From the NCBI GenBank assembly GCA_035444405.1, contig DAOMOP010000038.1:1-24945 (forward strand): a stretch of 24,945 nt of DNA, in the 5' to 3' direction. The position numbers were made by a program, and so were the translations under genes. Source of the DNA: DAOMOP01 sp035444405. GTDB taxonomy: Bacteria > Pseudomonadota > Gammaproteobacteria > Burkholderiales > Rhodocyclaceae. Positions 1 to 7,876 of this stretch are shown here, piece by piece; the stretch's first letter is position 1; each line of letters opens with the position of its first letter. Under the pieces are notes generated by a model, which was not told the origin of the DNA, made no database searches, and saw only the letters and a list, made by a program, of their open reading frames with translations.

Positions 1-1330
1 GGTGAACAACGTGCTGTGCTTTCCGTTCATCTTCCGTGGCGCGCTCGACGTCGGCGCGACGACGATTACCGACGAGATGAAGCTCGCCGCGGTCAAGGCG
101 ATCGCCGAGCTCGCGCGCGCCGAGCAGAGCGACATCGTCGCCGCCGCGTTCAGCGAGAAGGTGTCCGGCTTCGGTCCGAGCTACATCATCCCGCGCCCGT
201 TCGATCCGCGCCTGATCGTCAAGATCGCGCCGGCCGTCGCCGAGGCCGCGATGGCCTCCGGTGTCGCCACCCGGCCGATCTCCGACTGGCCCGCCTACCG
301 CGGCCAGCTCAACAACTTCGTCTGGCACTCGGGCCTCATCATGAAGCCGGTGTTCGCCGCCGCGCGCGACAACCCGAAGCGCATCATCTTCGCCGAGGGC
401 GAGTCCGAGCGCGTGCTGCGCGCGGTACAGACCGTCGTCGACGAGGGCCTCGCGCAGCCGATCCTGATCGGGCGCCCCGATGTCGTCGGCATGTACATCG
501 AGCGCTTCGGTCTGCGCATCCGCCCCGACGTCGACTTCGAGCTCGTCAACCCCGACTCCGACCCGCGCTACAAGGACTTGTGGACGCATTACCACCAGCT
601 GATGGAGCGGCGCGGTGTCTCCGTCGACTACGCGAAGAAGGAAGTGCGCCGCCGCACCACGCTGATCGGCGCGCTGTTGCTGCACTTCGGCTATGCCGAC
701 GGGCTCATCTGCGGCACCTACGGCATGCACTCGCTGCACATGAAGTTCGTCGACGCGGTGATCGGCCGCAAGCCGGGCGTGAACAACTTCTACACCGTCA
801 ATCTGCTCACGCTGCCCGAGCGCACGCTGTTCCTGGCCGACACCTACGTCAATTACGATCCGACCCCCGAGCAGGTCGTCGAGATGACGCGGCTCGCTGC
901 CGACGAGATGCAGCGCTTCGGCATCCATCCGCGGGTCGCGCTGCTGTCGCATTCGTCCTTCGGCAACGCCGAGTCGCCGACCGCGGCCAAGATGCGCGCG
1001 GCGATGCGCCTGCTGCACGAGCGCCATCCCGAGCTCGAGGTCGAGGGCGAGATGCACGGCGACGCAGCCCTCGATGCCGTGCTGCGCCAGCGCATCTTCC
1101 CGAACGCGCGCATGCGCGAGGAAGCCAATCTGCTGATCTTCCCGACGCTCGACGCGGCCAACATCGCCTTCAATCTGCTCAAGACCGCGGCCGGCGAGGG
1201 CGTCACGATCGGTCCGATCCTGCTCGGCGCGGCCAAGCCGGTGCACGTGCTGACGCCGTCGGCGACGGTGCGCCGCATCGTCAACATGACTGCGCTGACC
1301 TCGGTCGAGGCGGCCAAACGCGATGCGTGA
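1..1330 (+). CDS. maeB: NADP-dependent malic enzyme with phosphotransacetylase-like C-terminal domain (5' truncated)
   Basis: This is the C-terminal 442 residues of a MaeB-type malic enzyme; the start lies outside the window and the frame is open from base 2. The enzyme decarboxylates malate to pyruvate with NADP in the cytoplasm. The first ~100 visible residues are the end of the malic enzyme NAD(P)-binding domain (NNVLCFPFIFRGALDVGA, then the ITDEMKLAA helix). From about residue 110 (LIMKPVFAAARDNPKRIIF, then EGESERVLRA) it is the phosphotransacetylase-like domain typical of long proteobacterial MaeB. That domain is usually regulatory (acetyl-CoA sensing) rather than catalytic. The protein ends at TGA 1328-1330, directly followed by a hairpin. 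The family call is firm; the missing N-terminal catalytic half cannot be checked. Confidence 0.95.
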   Translation, partial: VNNVLCFPFIFRGALDVGATTITDEMKLAAVKAIAELARAEQSDIVAAAFSEKVSGFGPSYIIPRPFDPRLIVKIAPAVAEAAMASGVATRPISDWPAYRGQLNNFVWHSGLIMKPVFAAARDNPKRIIFAEGESERVLRAVQTVVDEGLAQPILIGRPDVVGMYIERFGLRIRPDVDFELVNPDSDPRYKDLWTHYHQLMERRGVSVDYAKKEVRRRTTLIGALLLHFGYADGLICGTYGMHSLHMKFVDAVIGRKPGVNNFYTVNLLTLPERTLFLADTYVNYDPTPEQVVEMTRLAADEMQRFGIHPRVALLSHSSFGNAESPTAAKMRAAMRLLHERHPELEVEGEMHGDAALDAVLRQRIFPNARMREEANLLIFPTLDAANIAFNLLKTAAGEGVTIGPILLGAAKPVHVLTPSATVRRIVNMTALTSVEAAKRDA

Positions 1331-1365
1331 GCGCGGCAGCGACGGACGCCGCGCCGCCCGGGCGG
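1331..1365 (+). terminator. Hairpin directly after maeB, terminator-like but without T-run
   Basis: A perfect 7-bp inverted repeat starts at the first base after the maeB stop: GCGCGGC at 1331-1337, a 10-nt loop, and GCCGCGC at 1348-1354. It is followed by a 12-bp palindrome, CCGCCCGGGCGG, at 1354-1365. There is no T tract, so intrinsic termination is doubtful; it may be an RNA 3'-end stabiliser or a partial terminator before the patatin gene. Confidence 0.3.
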
Positions 1366-1413
1366 TGCGTCCCGTCGGCCGCAGCAAGGATCAGGACGGG
1401 ATGACGGCTTTGC

Positions 1414-2544
1414 ATGGGTGAGGACAAGGCGGCGCTGGTCCTGACCGGAGGCGGGGCGCGCGCGGCCTACCAGGTCGGCGTGCTCTCGGCCATTCGCCAC
1501 ATCCGCGGCCGCCGCCGCGGCAACCCGTTTCCGATCATCTGCGGCACCTCGGCCGGGGGGGTCAATGCCGCCGCGCTGGCGGTGTTCGCGAGCGACTTCA
1601 ACGCCGGCGTGCGCAAGCTGGCGTGGATCTGGCGAAGTTTCACGGTGGACCGCATCTACCGCGCCGACACGCGCGCACTGCTCGCGACCGGCGCGCGCTG
1701 GGGTACCGCGCTGTCGTTCGGCTGGCTGGTGCGCCAGACGCCGCGTTCGCTGCTCGACAACGCGCCGTTGCGCGAGCTGCTCACCGCCGTGCTCGACTTC
1801 GAGGCCATCGGCCGCGCCATCGCGGCCGGTGATCTGCATGCGGTCAGCGTCTCGGCGTCGGGCTACACCTCCGGCGAGAACCTGGCGTTCTTCCAGGCCG
1901 CGCCCGAGGTCAGGCCGTGGCGCCGCGCCCAGCGCGTCGGCATGCGCGCGCAGCTCGGCATCGATCACGTGATGGCCACCGGCGCGATTCCGTTCGTGTT
2001 TCCCGCCGTCAAGATCAACCGCGAGTACTTCGGCGACGGCTCGATGCGCCAGTTCGCACCGATCAGCCCCGCCATTCACCTGGGCGCCGACCGCATCATG
2101 GTGATCGGCTCGGGCCGACTGGCCGAGGAGGGACGGCAGCGCCACGAGAACTATCCGTCGCCGGCGCAGATCGCCGGTCACGCGCTGTCGAGCATTTTCC
2201 TCGACGGTCTGGCCGTCGATCTCGAGCGCATGCAGCGCATCAATCAGACGCTCGGCGCCTTCCCGCCCGAGCTGCGCGCCGCGGCCGGCATCGCGCTGAG
2301 GCCGATCGAGACGCTGGTGATCTCGCCTTCGCAGCGCCTGGACACGATCGCCGGCCGGCATCGCGGCGAATTGCCGCGGCCATTGCGCACGGTGCTGCGC
2401 GGCGTCGGCGCGATGCGCCGTGAAGGCTCCACCATGCTATCGTACTTGCTGTTCGAACGCGGCTTCACACGTGCGCTGATGGAGCTGGGATATCAGGATA
2501 CAATGGCACGGCGCGACGAGGTCGCGCACTTCCTGCGCCTCTGA
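1414..2544 (+). CDS. Patatin-like phospholipase family protein
   Basis: This 376-residue protein has the patatin fold signature and should be a serine lipid acyl hydrolase acting on phospholipid or lipid esters. The N-terminal glycine-rich oxyanion loop TGGGARAAYQ is at residues 11-20, the nucleophile elbow GTSAGG has Ser46, and the second dyad residue is Asp208 in FGDGSMRQF. No signal peptide is visible, so a cytoplasmic or membrane-surface location is inferred. The start at 1414 is the first in-frame start after an in-frame stop at 1402. It has no good Shine-Dalgarno sequence of its own; the purine-rich AGGACGGG lies before a six-codon ORF (1401-1421) that overlaps this start. The gene lies 83 nt after maeB. 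The physiological substrate cannot be read from the sequence. Confidence 0.88.
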   Translation: MGEDKAALVLTGGGARAAYQVGVLSAIRHIRGRRRGNPFPIICGTSAGGVNAAALAVFASDFNAGVRKLAWIWRSFTVDRIYRADTRALLATGARWGTALSFGWLVRQTPRSLLDNAPLRELLTAVLDFEAIGRAIAAGDLHAVSVSASGYTSGENLAFFQAAPEVRPWRRAQRVGMRAQLGIDHVMATGAIPFVFPAVKINREYFGDGSMRQFAPISPAIHLGADRIMVIGSGRLAEEGRQRHENYPSPAQIAGHALSSIFLDGLAVDLERMQRINQTLGAFPPELRAAAGIALRPIETLVISPSQRLDTIAGRHRGELPRPLRTVLRGVGAMRREGSTMLSYLLFERGFTRALMELGYQDTMARRDEVAHFLRL

Positions 2545-2563
2545 GCACGGGTCGAGCGCAGAT

Positions 2564-2605
2564 TCCGGCAGTCGTGTCGGCGCCTGCCAGACAGGCGCTG
2601 CCGGA
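2564..2605 (+). terminator. Nested stem-loop after the patatin gene
   Basis: Twenty bases after the stop there is a nested inverted repeat. The inner stem is GCGCCTG at 2580-2586 with CAGGCGC at 2592-2598 around a 5-nt loop. The outer arms are TCCGGCA at 2564-2570 and TGCCGGA at 2599-2605, with a 9-nt bulge on the 5' side. No T-run follows. It is a good candidate for the 3' end of the transcript; factor-independent termination is not supported. Confidence 0.4.
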
Positions 2606-2699
2606 GCCGGCGATTCCCCCGATTCGCGCCCCGGTCACGTGTGCCGCGTCGGTGTCGCCGGGGAACAACCTGCAACAGAGAGAAAGGCGTCTTGCGACG

Positions 2700-2794
2700 T
2701 TCTTAAGAAATAACTTTAAAAAGACTTGATATCTGTCTATTTTCATTAAGAATGTAAACAGATATTTCGGAATCCACACTCTCTGCCTGCAGGT
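2700..2794 (+). promoter_or_regulatory. AT-rich promoter-like block upstream of pbpG
   Basis: About 80 bases are strikingly AT-rich compared with the rest of the window, and they end just before the pbpG start. A TTGATA at 2726-2731 matches a sigma70 -35 element in 5 of 6 positions. No convincing -10 lies at the ideal distance; weak candidates are TAAGAA (2747-2752) and the A/T stretch after it. The ribosome binding site is the short AGG at 2791-2793. The rest of 2545-2700 holds the hairpin after the patatin gene and no ORF I can support. Confidence 0.45.
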
Positions 2795-2800
2795 TTGCCG

Positions 2801-3739
2801 ATGATTTTTCGCTCCATTGCCGCAGCCGTGCTGGGCCTCGCGCTGGCACAGGCTGTTCCGAATCCATCGTACGCCGCCTCCGGTGGCGAATCCGACCACA
2901 TTTCCCGCACCACGCCGCCGGTACGGCTCGCCGCGCGCGCGCGGCCGCCGAGCGTCGGCTCCCCGGCGCTCGGCTCGGCGGCTTTCGTGGTCGCACACCA
3001 GGACACCGGCGAGATCCTGATCGAGCGTGGTGCCAACGAGAAGATGCCGATCGCCTCGATCACGAAGCTGATGACGGCCATGGTCGTGCTCGATGCCGGC
3101 CAGAGCCTCTCCGAGGCGCTGACGGTCACCGCCGACGACATCGATCGGCTGAAAGGCACCGGATCGCGGCTCGCCCTGGGGACGCGGCTCACGCGCGAGG
3201 AAATGCTCAACCTCGCGCTGATGTCGTCGGAGAACCGTGCCGCGTCGGCCCTTGCCCGGCACTATCCGGGTGGGGCGAAGGCTTTCATAAGCGCGATGAA
3301 CGTCAAGGCCCGCATGATCGGGCTGCGCGACACACGCTTCACCGACAGCACCGGCCTCGACCCGAAGAACGTCTCGAGCCCGCGCGATCTGGTGCGGCTG
3401 GTGTCGGCCGCGTCGCACTATCCGCTGATCCGCGAGTTCTCGACGCGCTCCGAGCGCTACGTGCGCGTCGGCAAGCGCTCGGAGCGCTTCGGCAACTCGA
3501 ACGCACTGGTGCGCGACCCCGACTGGCAGGTCGGTGTCTCGAAAACCGGCTACATCCGAGAGGCGGGCCGTTGCCTGGTGATGCAGACGTGGGTGCGCGA
3601 CGAGCCGGTCATCATCGTCCTGCTGAATTCCGAAGGACGCTATACGCGCACCGCCGATGCCAAGCGCGTCAAGCAGTGGCTCGAGACCGGCGGCGCGCAG
3701 CGCATGGCCGTGCTCGCCGAAAGCCGGCGCGACGGGTGA
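2801..3739 (+). CDS. pbpG: D-alanyl-D-alanine endopeptidase (PBP7-like, S11 family)
   Basis: This 312-residue penicillin-binding protein of the SxxK/S11 family cuts peptidoglycan cross-links in the periplasm. The three active-site motifs are present in order: SxxK as S86-I-T-K89, SxN as S143-E-N145 and KTG at K248-G250. The N-terminus (RSIAAAVLGLALAQAV) is a signal peptide, with likely cleavage near the SYA-A sequence at residues 23-26. I chose ATG 2801; a TTG two codons upstream (2795) is also in frame but less likely. The length and absence of a large C-terminal domain fit PbpG (endopeptidase) better than the DacA carboxypeptidases. It has its own AT-rich promoter region and ends 27 nt from the convergent IclR gene. 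Confidence 0.9.
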   Translation: MIFRSIAAAVLGLALAQAVPNPSYAASGGESDHISRTTPPVRLAARARPPSVGSPALGSAAFVVAHQDTGEILIERGANEKMPIASITKLMTAMVVLDAGQSLSEALTVTADDIDRLKGTGSRLALGTRLTREEMLNLALMSSENRAASALARHYPGGAKAFISAMNVKARMIGLRDTRFTDSTGLDPKNVSSPRDLVRLVSAASHYPLIREFSTRSERYVRVGKRSERFGNSNALVRDPDWQVGVSKTGYIREAGRCLVMQTWVRDEPVIIVLLNSEGRYTRTADAKRVKQWLETGGAQRMAVLAESRRDG

Positions 3740-3766
3740 GGCGAGCATGTGGGCAGCGTGCGCTGT

Positions 3767-4567
3767 TCAGCGCGCGCCGTCGCGCCGCACATAGCCGAGC
3801 GTGCGCGAGATGTCCTGCGCGGTGCTGCGCACCAGCGGCGCCCAGTCGGGGTTGAAGCGCTCCGACGGCGTCGACAGCGACAGTCCGGCCACCAGCGTAC
3901 CGGTGTCGTCGCGGATGCCCGCGGCGATGCAGCGCACGCCCGTCTCGACCTCGTCGAGGTCGAATGCGACCTCGTGGCGCCGCACCTTGTCGAGCTCCTT
4001 CTCCAGCGCTGCGAGCTCGGTGATGGAGGCTGGTGTGGAGCCCGGCAAGCCGGTGCGGCGAGCATATTCGCGCAGCTTCTCGATGCCGTCCTCGACCAGG
4101 AACAGCTTACCCGACGCCGTCGTGTGCAGCGGCGCGCGCGCCCCTACGATATGCACCACGCGAACGGCCGCGCGGCCGCTCGAGGTGCGGTCGACATAGA
4201 CGATCTCGTCGCGGTCGCGGATGCCGAGGTTGACGCTCTCGCCGGTCTCGGCGTGCAGCTTGAGCATGAACGGCATCGCCGTCTCGCGCAGCGAGATGCG
4301 CGACTTGACCAGGCTGCCGAGTTCGAGCAGGCGGATGCCGAGGCGGTAGGTTCCGCCTTCGCCGCGCTCGACGAAGCCGCTCTGGGCCATCGCGCCGAGG
4401 ATGCGATGCGCGGTCGACGGATGCAGGCCGCTTTCGAGGGCGATCTGCTTGAGCGGCGCCGGGTCCGGGTGATGGGCGAGGACGTCGAGCAGCTTCATCA
4501 TGCGTTCGACGACCTGGATCGGATTCTTGGTTTCGGTGCTGGCGGTCACTGCAATCTTGCGGTTCAT
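3767..4567 (-). CDS. IclR-family transcriptional regulator
   Basis: This 266-residue protein has the IclR architecture. A winged helix-turn-helix covers residues ~16-78, with the recognition region ALESGLHPSTAHRILGAM and the wing GGTYRLG. The effector-binding domain runs from ~85 to the end, including the conserved LHTTASGKL and GVRCIAAGI segments. It is divergent from the lutA operon across a 151-nt intergenic region, so it most likely controls that operon and itself, with a 2-hydroxyacid or its oxoacid as candidate effector (inference). The ATG at 4565-4567 has only a poor Shine-Dalgarno sequence, and the encoded N-terminus (MNRKIAVTASTETKNPIQ) is a normal short lead-in for the family. Confidence 0.92.
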   Translation of the reverse strand: MNRKIAVTASTETKNPIQVVERMMKLLDVLAHHPDPAPLKQIALESGLHPSTAHRILGAMAQSGFVERGEGGTYRLGIRLLELGSLVKSRISLRETAMPFMLKLHAETGESVNLGIRDRDEIVYVDRTSSGRAAVRVVHIVGARAPLHTTASGKLFLVEDGIEKLREYARRTGLPGSTPASITELAALEKELDKVRRHEVAFDLDEVETGVRCIAAGIRDDTGTLVAGLSLSTPSERFNPDWAPLVRSTAQDISRTLGYVRRDGAR

Positions 4568-4718
4568 GTTAATTTGCAGAGTCTAACCGGGCGCCTGGAT
4601 TTCGCCTAGTGAAATAACGTGCCACGTGACAAGGCGCGACCTGCAAGCAGGGCGGGCGCTGACCCTCGATGCGGGCAGGCGGTTTTCGGTGGCAATCTTG
4701 AACGGAGGCAAGGACGGA
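4568..4718. promoter_or_regulatory. Divergent regulator/lut operon intergenic region with candidate operator
   Basis: This spacer must carry both divergent promoters. An inverted repeat ATTTC (4599-4603) / GAAAT (4611-4615), separated by 7 nt, resembles the short A/T-arm palindromes bound by IclR proteins. A CACGTG palindrome follows at 4623-4628. No clean -35/-10 pair could be fixed on either strand. The GTG at 4626 could extend lutA by 31 codons, but that would place the coding region across these sites. Confidence 0.4.
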
Positions 4719-5495
4719 ATGGGTGTCGAGGAGGCGCCGCGCCAGGGCCGGAGCGCTGCGCGGGCGCTGCGCGTGGGGCTGTTCGTGACCTGCCTGGTCG
4801 ACCTGATGCGGCCGCGCATCGGCTTCGCCGCGCTGCGTCTGCTGCGCTCGGCGGGCTGTGAGGTCGTCGTGCCGTCGACCCAGACCTGCTGCGGCCAGCC
4901 GGCTTTCAACAGCGGCGACGCGCGGCTGGCGCGGGCGCTGGCACTGAAGGTGGTCGGCGAGTTCGAGGGGCTCGACTACGTCGTCGCCCCATCCGGCTCG
5001 TGCGCCGGCATGATCCGCATCCACTATCCGGAACTCTTTCGTGACGACGCAGCCAATCGCGAGCGTGTCGCGGCGCTGGCTGCGCGCACCTTCGAGCTGA
5101 CCGACTTCCTCGTCGGCGTATGCGCACTCGAGCGGGTGCCCGGCGATTTTGCCGGCATCGTCACCTACCACGACAGCTGCTCCGGGCTGCGTGAGCTCGG
5201 GGTCAAGCACCAGCCGCGCAAGCTGCTGCAGACCATGCCCGGCATCGTCGTGCGCGAGATGAACGGCTGCGAGGAGTGCTGCGGCTTCGGCGGGCTGTTC
5301 TCGGTCAAGTTCGCCGGCATCTCGGGCGAGATCGCCGCGCGCAAGTGCGCGAACATCCGCGCCAGCGGTGCCGACGCGGTGGTGCTCGGTGACCTGGGCT
5401 GCATGCTCAACATCGAGGGGCGGCTGCGTCGCCTCGGTGACGAGCACACGCGCGTGCTGCACGTGGCCGAGGTGCTCGCCGGCGAGGAGCACTAG
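4719..5495 (+). CDS. lutA: LutA-type (Fe-S)-binding protein of lactate utilisation
   Basis: This 258-residue protein is the LutA/YkgE subunit of the LutABC iron-sulfur complex that oxidises L-lactate to pyruvate. It has two cysteine-rich CCG domains: CCGQP at Cys57-Cys58 and CEECCGFGG at Cys184-Cys188. The N-terminus RVGLFVTCLVDLMRP is the usual LutA beginning. I chose ATG 4719 because GGAGG (4704-4708) and GGACGGA lie just upstream and the length then matches the family. An in-frame GTG at 4626 gives an unlikely extra 31 residues. It is the first gene of the operon; the next gene starts one base after its TAG stop. LutA homologues can also belong to other hydroxyacid oxidases, so lactate is the likely but not proven substrate. 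Confidence 0.9.
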   Translation: MGVEEAPRQGRSAARALRVGLFVTCLVDLMRPRIGFAALRLLRSAGCEVVVPSTQTCCGQPAFNSGDARLARALALKVVGEFEGLDYVVAPSGSCAGMIRIHYPELFRDDAANRERVAALAARTFELTDFLVGVCALERVPGDFAGIVTYHDSCSGLRELGVKHQPRKLLQTMPGIVVREMNGCEECCGFGGLFSVKFAGISGEIAARKCANIRASGADAVVLGDLGCMLNIEGRLRRLGDEHTRVLHVAEVLAGEEH

Positions 5496-5496
5496 C

Positions 5497-6921
5497 GTGC
5501 GTTCGCAGGCGATGTTCTTTCGTGCGCGCGCCGGCGAGAAGCTCGCCGACCGTCTGCTGCAGGACAATCTGGCGAAGGCGCGCGGCAAGTTCGTCGACGC
5601 GCGGGCACGGGCGGTGGCCGAGTACGATGGCGATTTCGAGGCGCTGCGCGAGGCCGGGCAGCGTGCGCGTGACCGCGTGCTGGCCAACCTCGACGTCTGG
5701 CTCGAGACCTTCGAGGAGCGCGCGAGCGCGCATGGCGCGCAGGTGCTGTACGCGCGAGACGGCGACGAGATCTGCCGCCTCGTCGTCGATATCGCGCACC
5801 GCCATGGCGTCACCAAGGCGGTCAAGTCGAAGTCCATGCTGTCCGAGGAGGCCGATCTCAACGCCGCGCTCGCGGCGGCCGGCGTGCAGCCGGTCGAGAC
5901 CGACCTGGGCGAGTACATCCAGCAGCTCGACGGCAACGAGCCGCCTTCGCACATTCTCGCGCCGGCCTTCCACAAGTCGAAGGAGCAGGTCGCCGAGCTG
6001 TTCGAGAAAGCGCACCACCGCCCGCGCAAGACCGACACCGCCGAGATGACGCGCGAGGCGCGCGAGGTGTTGCGCGAGCATTTCCTGAGCGCCCAGATGG
6101 GCATCACCGGCGCGAACTTCCTGGTGGCCGAAACCGGCTCGGCGGTGCTCGTCACCAACGAGGGCAACGGGCGCATGGTGACGACGCTGCCGAAGGTGCA
6201 TGTCGTGATCACCGGCATCGAGAAGGTCGTCGCGACACTCGAGGACGTCGCGACGCTGATGCGCCTGCTGCCGCGTTCGGGCACCGGCCAGCACATCTCG
6301 AACTACGTGTCGCTGCTCACGGGCGTAAAGGGCGAAGCCGAGCGCGACGGGCCCGAGCACCTGTATTTCGTGCTCGTCGACAACGGTCGGGTCGGGCTGG
6401 TCGGCAGCGAATTCCAGGACATGCTGCGCTGTATCCGCTGCGGCGCGTGCATGAACCACTGTCCCGTGTATCAGAGCATCGGCGGCCACGCTTACGGCTG
6501 GGTGTATCCGGGGCCGATGGGCTCGGTGCTGACGCCGCTCTACACCGGCCTCGAAAACGCGCTCGAGCTGCCGCACGCCTCGACGCTGTGCAACCAGTGC
6601 GGCGTCGTCTGCCCGGTCAGGATTCCGTTGCCCGAGCTGTTGCGGCGGCTGCGCGAGAAGCAGGTCGAGCGCAGGCTGCGGCCGCTGCGCGAGCGGCTCG
6701 CGCTCGCCGCATGGGGCTGGCTCGCGCTGCGGCCGCGGCTGTACGCGTGGGTGACGCGCATCGGGCTGCGCTATCTCGACCGGCGCGCGCGCGGCGCGGA
6801 CACCCTCGGCCGAGTGCCCTTTGCCGGCGCGTGGACCGCGCAGCGCGAGCTGCCGGCGCCCGAGGGGCGCAGTTTTCGCGAGCTTTACGCGCACCGTCGC
6901 GCGCACGAGGAGAATTCATGA
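5497..6921 (+). CDS. lutB: LutB-type iron-sulfur electron transfer protein
   Basis: This 474-residue protein is the LutB/YkgF subunit. The N-terminal ~300 residues are a LUD domain, including the segment KAVKSKSMLSEE. Then come two ferredoxin-like cysteine motifs, CIRCGACMNHC (Cys312, 315, 318, 322) and CNQCGVVCP (Cys365, 368, 372), and a C-terminal helical tail. It is expected to carry electrons from the oxidised hydroxyacid towards the respiratory chain. I chose GTG 5497, giving (M)RSQAMFFRARAGEKL, because GAGGAG at 5484-5489 lies 7 nt upstream and the lutA stop is one base away. ATG 5512 is an alternative that removes five residues. Its stop overlaps the next start in ATGA (6918-6921), so translation is probably coupled. 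Confidence 0.9.
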   Translation: MRSQAMFFRARAGEKLADRLLQDNLAKARGKFVDARARAVAEYDGDFEALREAGQRARDRVLANLDVWLETFEERASAHGAQVLYARDGDEICRLVVDIAHRHGVTKAVKSKSMLSEEADLNAALAAAGVQPVETDLGEYIQQLDGNEPPSHILAPAFHKSKEQVAELFEKAHHRPRKTDTAEMTREAREVLREHFLSAQMGITGANFLVAETGSAVLVTNEGNGRMVTTLPKVHVVITGIEKVVATLEDVATLMRLLPRSGTGQHISNYVSLLTGVKGEAERDGPEHLYFVLVDNGRVGLVGSEFQDMLRCIRCGACMNHCPVYQSIGGHAYGWVYPGPMGSVLTPLYTGLENALELPHASTLCNQCGVVCPVRIPLPELLRRLREKQVERRLRPLRERLALAAWGWLALRPRLYAWVTRIGLRYLDRRARGADTLGRVPFAGAWTAQRELPAPEGRSFRELYAHRRAHEENS

Positions 6922-7868
6922 GCATGCGCATCGTCTGTCTCGAAGCCGATTCGGTCAAGGCACGCTTTCGCCCGCCGCGCTGCGAGCACGACTGGGTGGC
7001 CTATCCGAACACGGCGGCCGACGAGGTGCTCGCGAGGCTGCGCGGTGCGCAGGTGGCGATCGTGAACAAGGTCCGGCTCGATGCCGACACGCTCGCGGCG
7101 CTGCCCGCGCTGCGCCTGGTGGCGGTGGCCGCGACCGGCACCGACAACGTCGATCTCGCCGCCTGCGCCGAGCACGGCATCGTCGTGTCGAACGTGCGCG
7201 GCTATGCAACCCATGCCGTGCCCGAGCATGCGCTGATGCTGATGCTGGCGCTGCGCCGGCGCCTGTTCGCCTATGTCGACGACGTGCGCAGCGGCATGTG
7301 GGCGGGCGCCAGTGGCTTCTGCCTGTTCCACCATCCGGTCGGCGACCTCAACGGCGCCACGCTCGGCATCGTCGGGCGCGGCGGGCTCGGGCAGGCGGTG
7401 GCACGCCTGGCCGAAGCCTTCGGCATGACGGTGCTGTTCGCCGAGCGCCGGGGCGCCGATTCGGTGCGCGAGGGCTACACCGACTTCGACACGGTGCTGC
7501 GCACGTCCGACGTGCTGTCGCTGCACTGCCCGCTCAACGACGCGACGCGCGGGCTGATCGGTGCCGCCGAGCTCGCTGCGATGAAGAACGATGCGATCCT
7601 CGTCAACGTATCGCGTGGCGGGCTGGTCGACGAGCAGGCGCTGGCCGATGCGCTGCGCGCCGGCACGATCGCCGGCGCCGGTGTGGACGTGCTGTCGCAG
7701 GAGCCGCCGCGCGACGGCAACCCCTTGCTCGACGCCGATCTGCCCAACCTGATCGTGACGCCGCACATGGCCTGGGCCTCGGCCGGGGCGATGAAGGCGC
7801 TGACCGACCAGGTCATCGACAACATCGAGGCGTTCGCGGCGGGCCGGCCGCGGAACCGGGTCGTCTGA
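6918..7868 (+). CDS. D-isomer-specific 2-hydroxyacid dehydrogenase (glycerate/hydroxypyruvate reductase-like)
   Basis: This 316-residue enzyme is an NAD(P)-dependent D-2-hydroxyacid dehydrogenase, which interconverts a 2-hydroxyacid and its 2-oxoacid. The Rossmann motif GIVGRGGLGQ has its glycines at residues 153, 155 and 158. The catalytic set is present: Arg233 in VNVSRGGLVD, Glu262 in SQEPP and His283 in TPHMAWAS. The substrate-domain loop ATGTDNVDLAAC is also conserved. It resembles hydroxypyruvate/glyoxylate reductases (HprA type) more than fermentative D-lactate dehydrogenase, but exact specificity cannot be read. It starts inside the lutB stop (ATGA) and ends 8 nt before lutC, so it is co-transcribed in the middle of the lut operon, which is unusual. 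Confidence 0.9.
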   Translation: MSMRIVCLEADSVKARFRPPRCEHDWVAYPNTAADEVLARLRGAQVAIVNKVRLDADTLAALPALRLVAVAATGTDNVDLAACAEHGIVVSNVRGYATHAVPEHALMLMLALRRRLFAYVDDVRSGMWAGASGFCLFHHPVGDLNGATLGIVGRGGLGQAVARLAEAFGMTVLFAERRGADSVREGYTDFDTVLRTSDVLSLHCPLNDATRGLIGAAELAAMKNDAILVNVSRGGLVDEQALADALRAGTIAGAGVDVLSQEPPRDGNPLLDADLPNLIVTPHMAWASAGAMKALTDQVIDNIEAFAAGRPRNRVV

Positions 7869-7876
7869 GCGTCACG

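Noticed and set aside
4626..4718. Extended lutA start at GTG 4626
   Set aside because: It would add 31 residues unlike any LutA N-terminus and overlap the probable operator and promoter. ATG 4719 has a good Shine-Dalgarno sequence.
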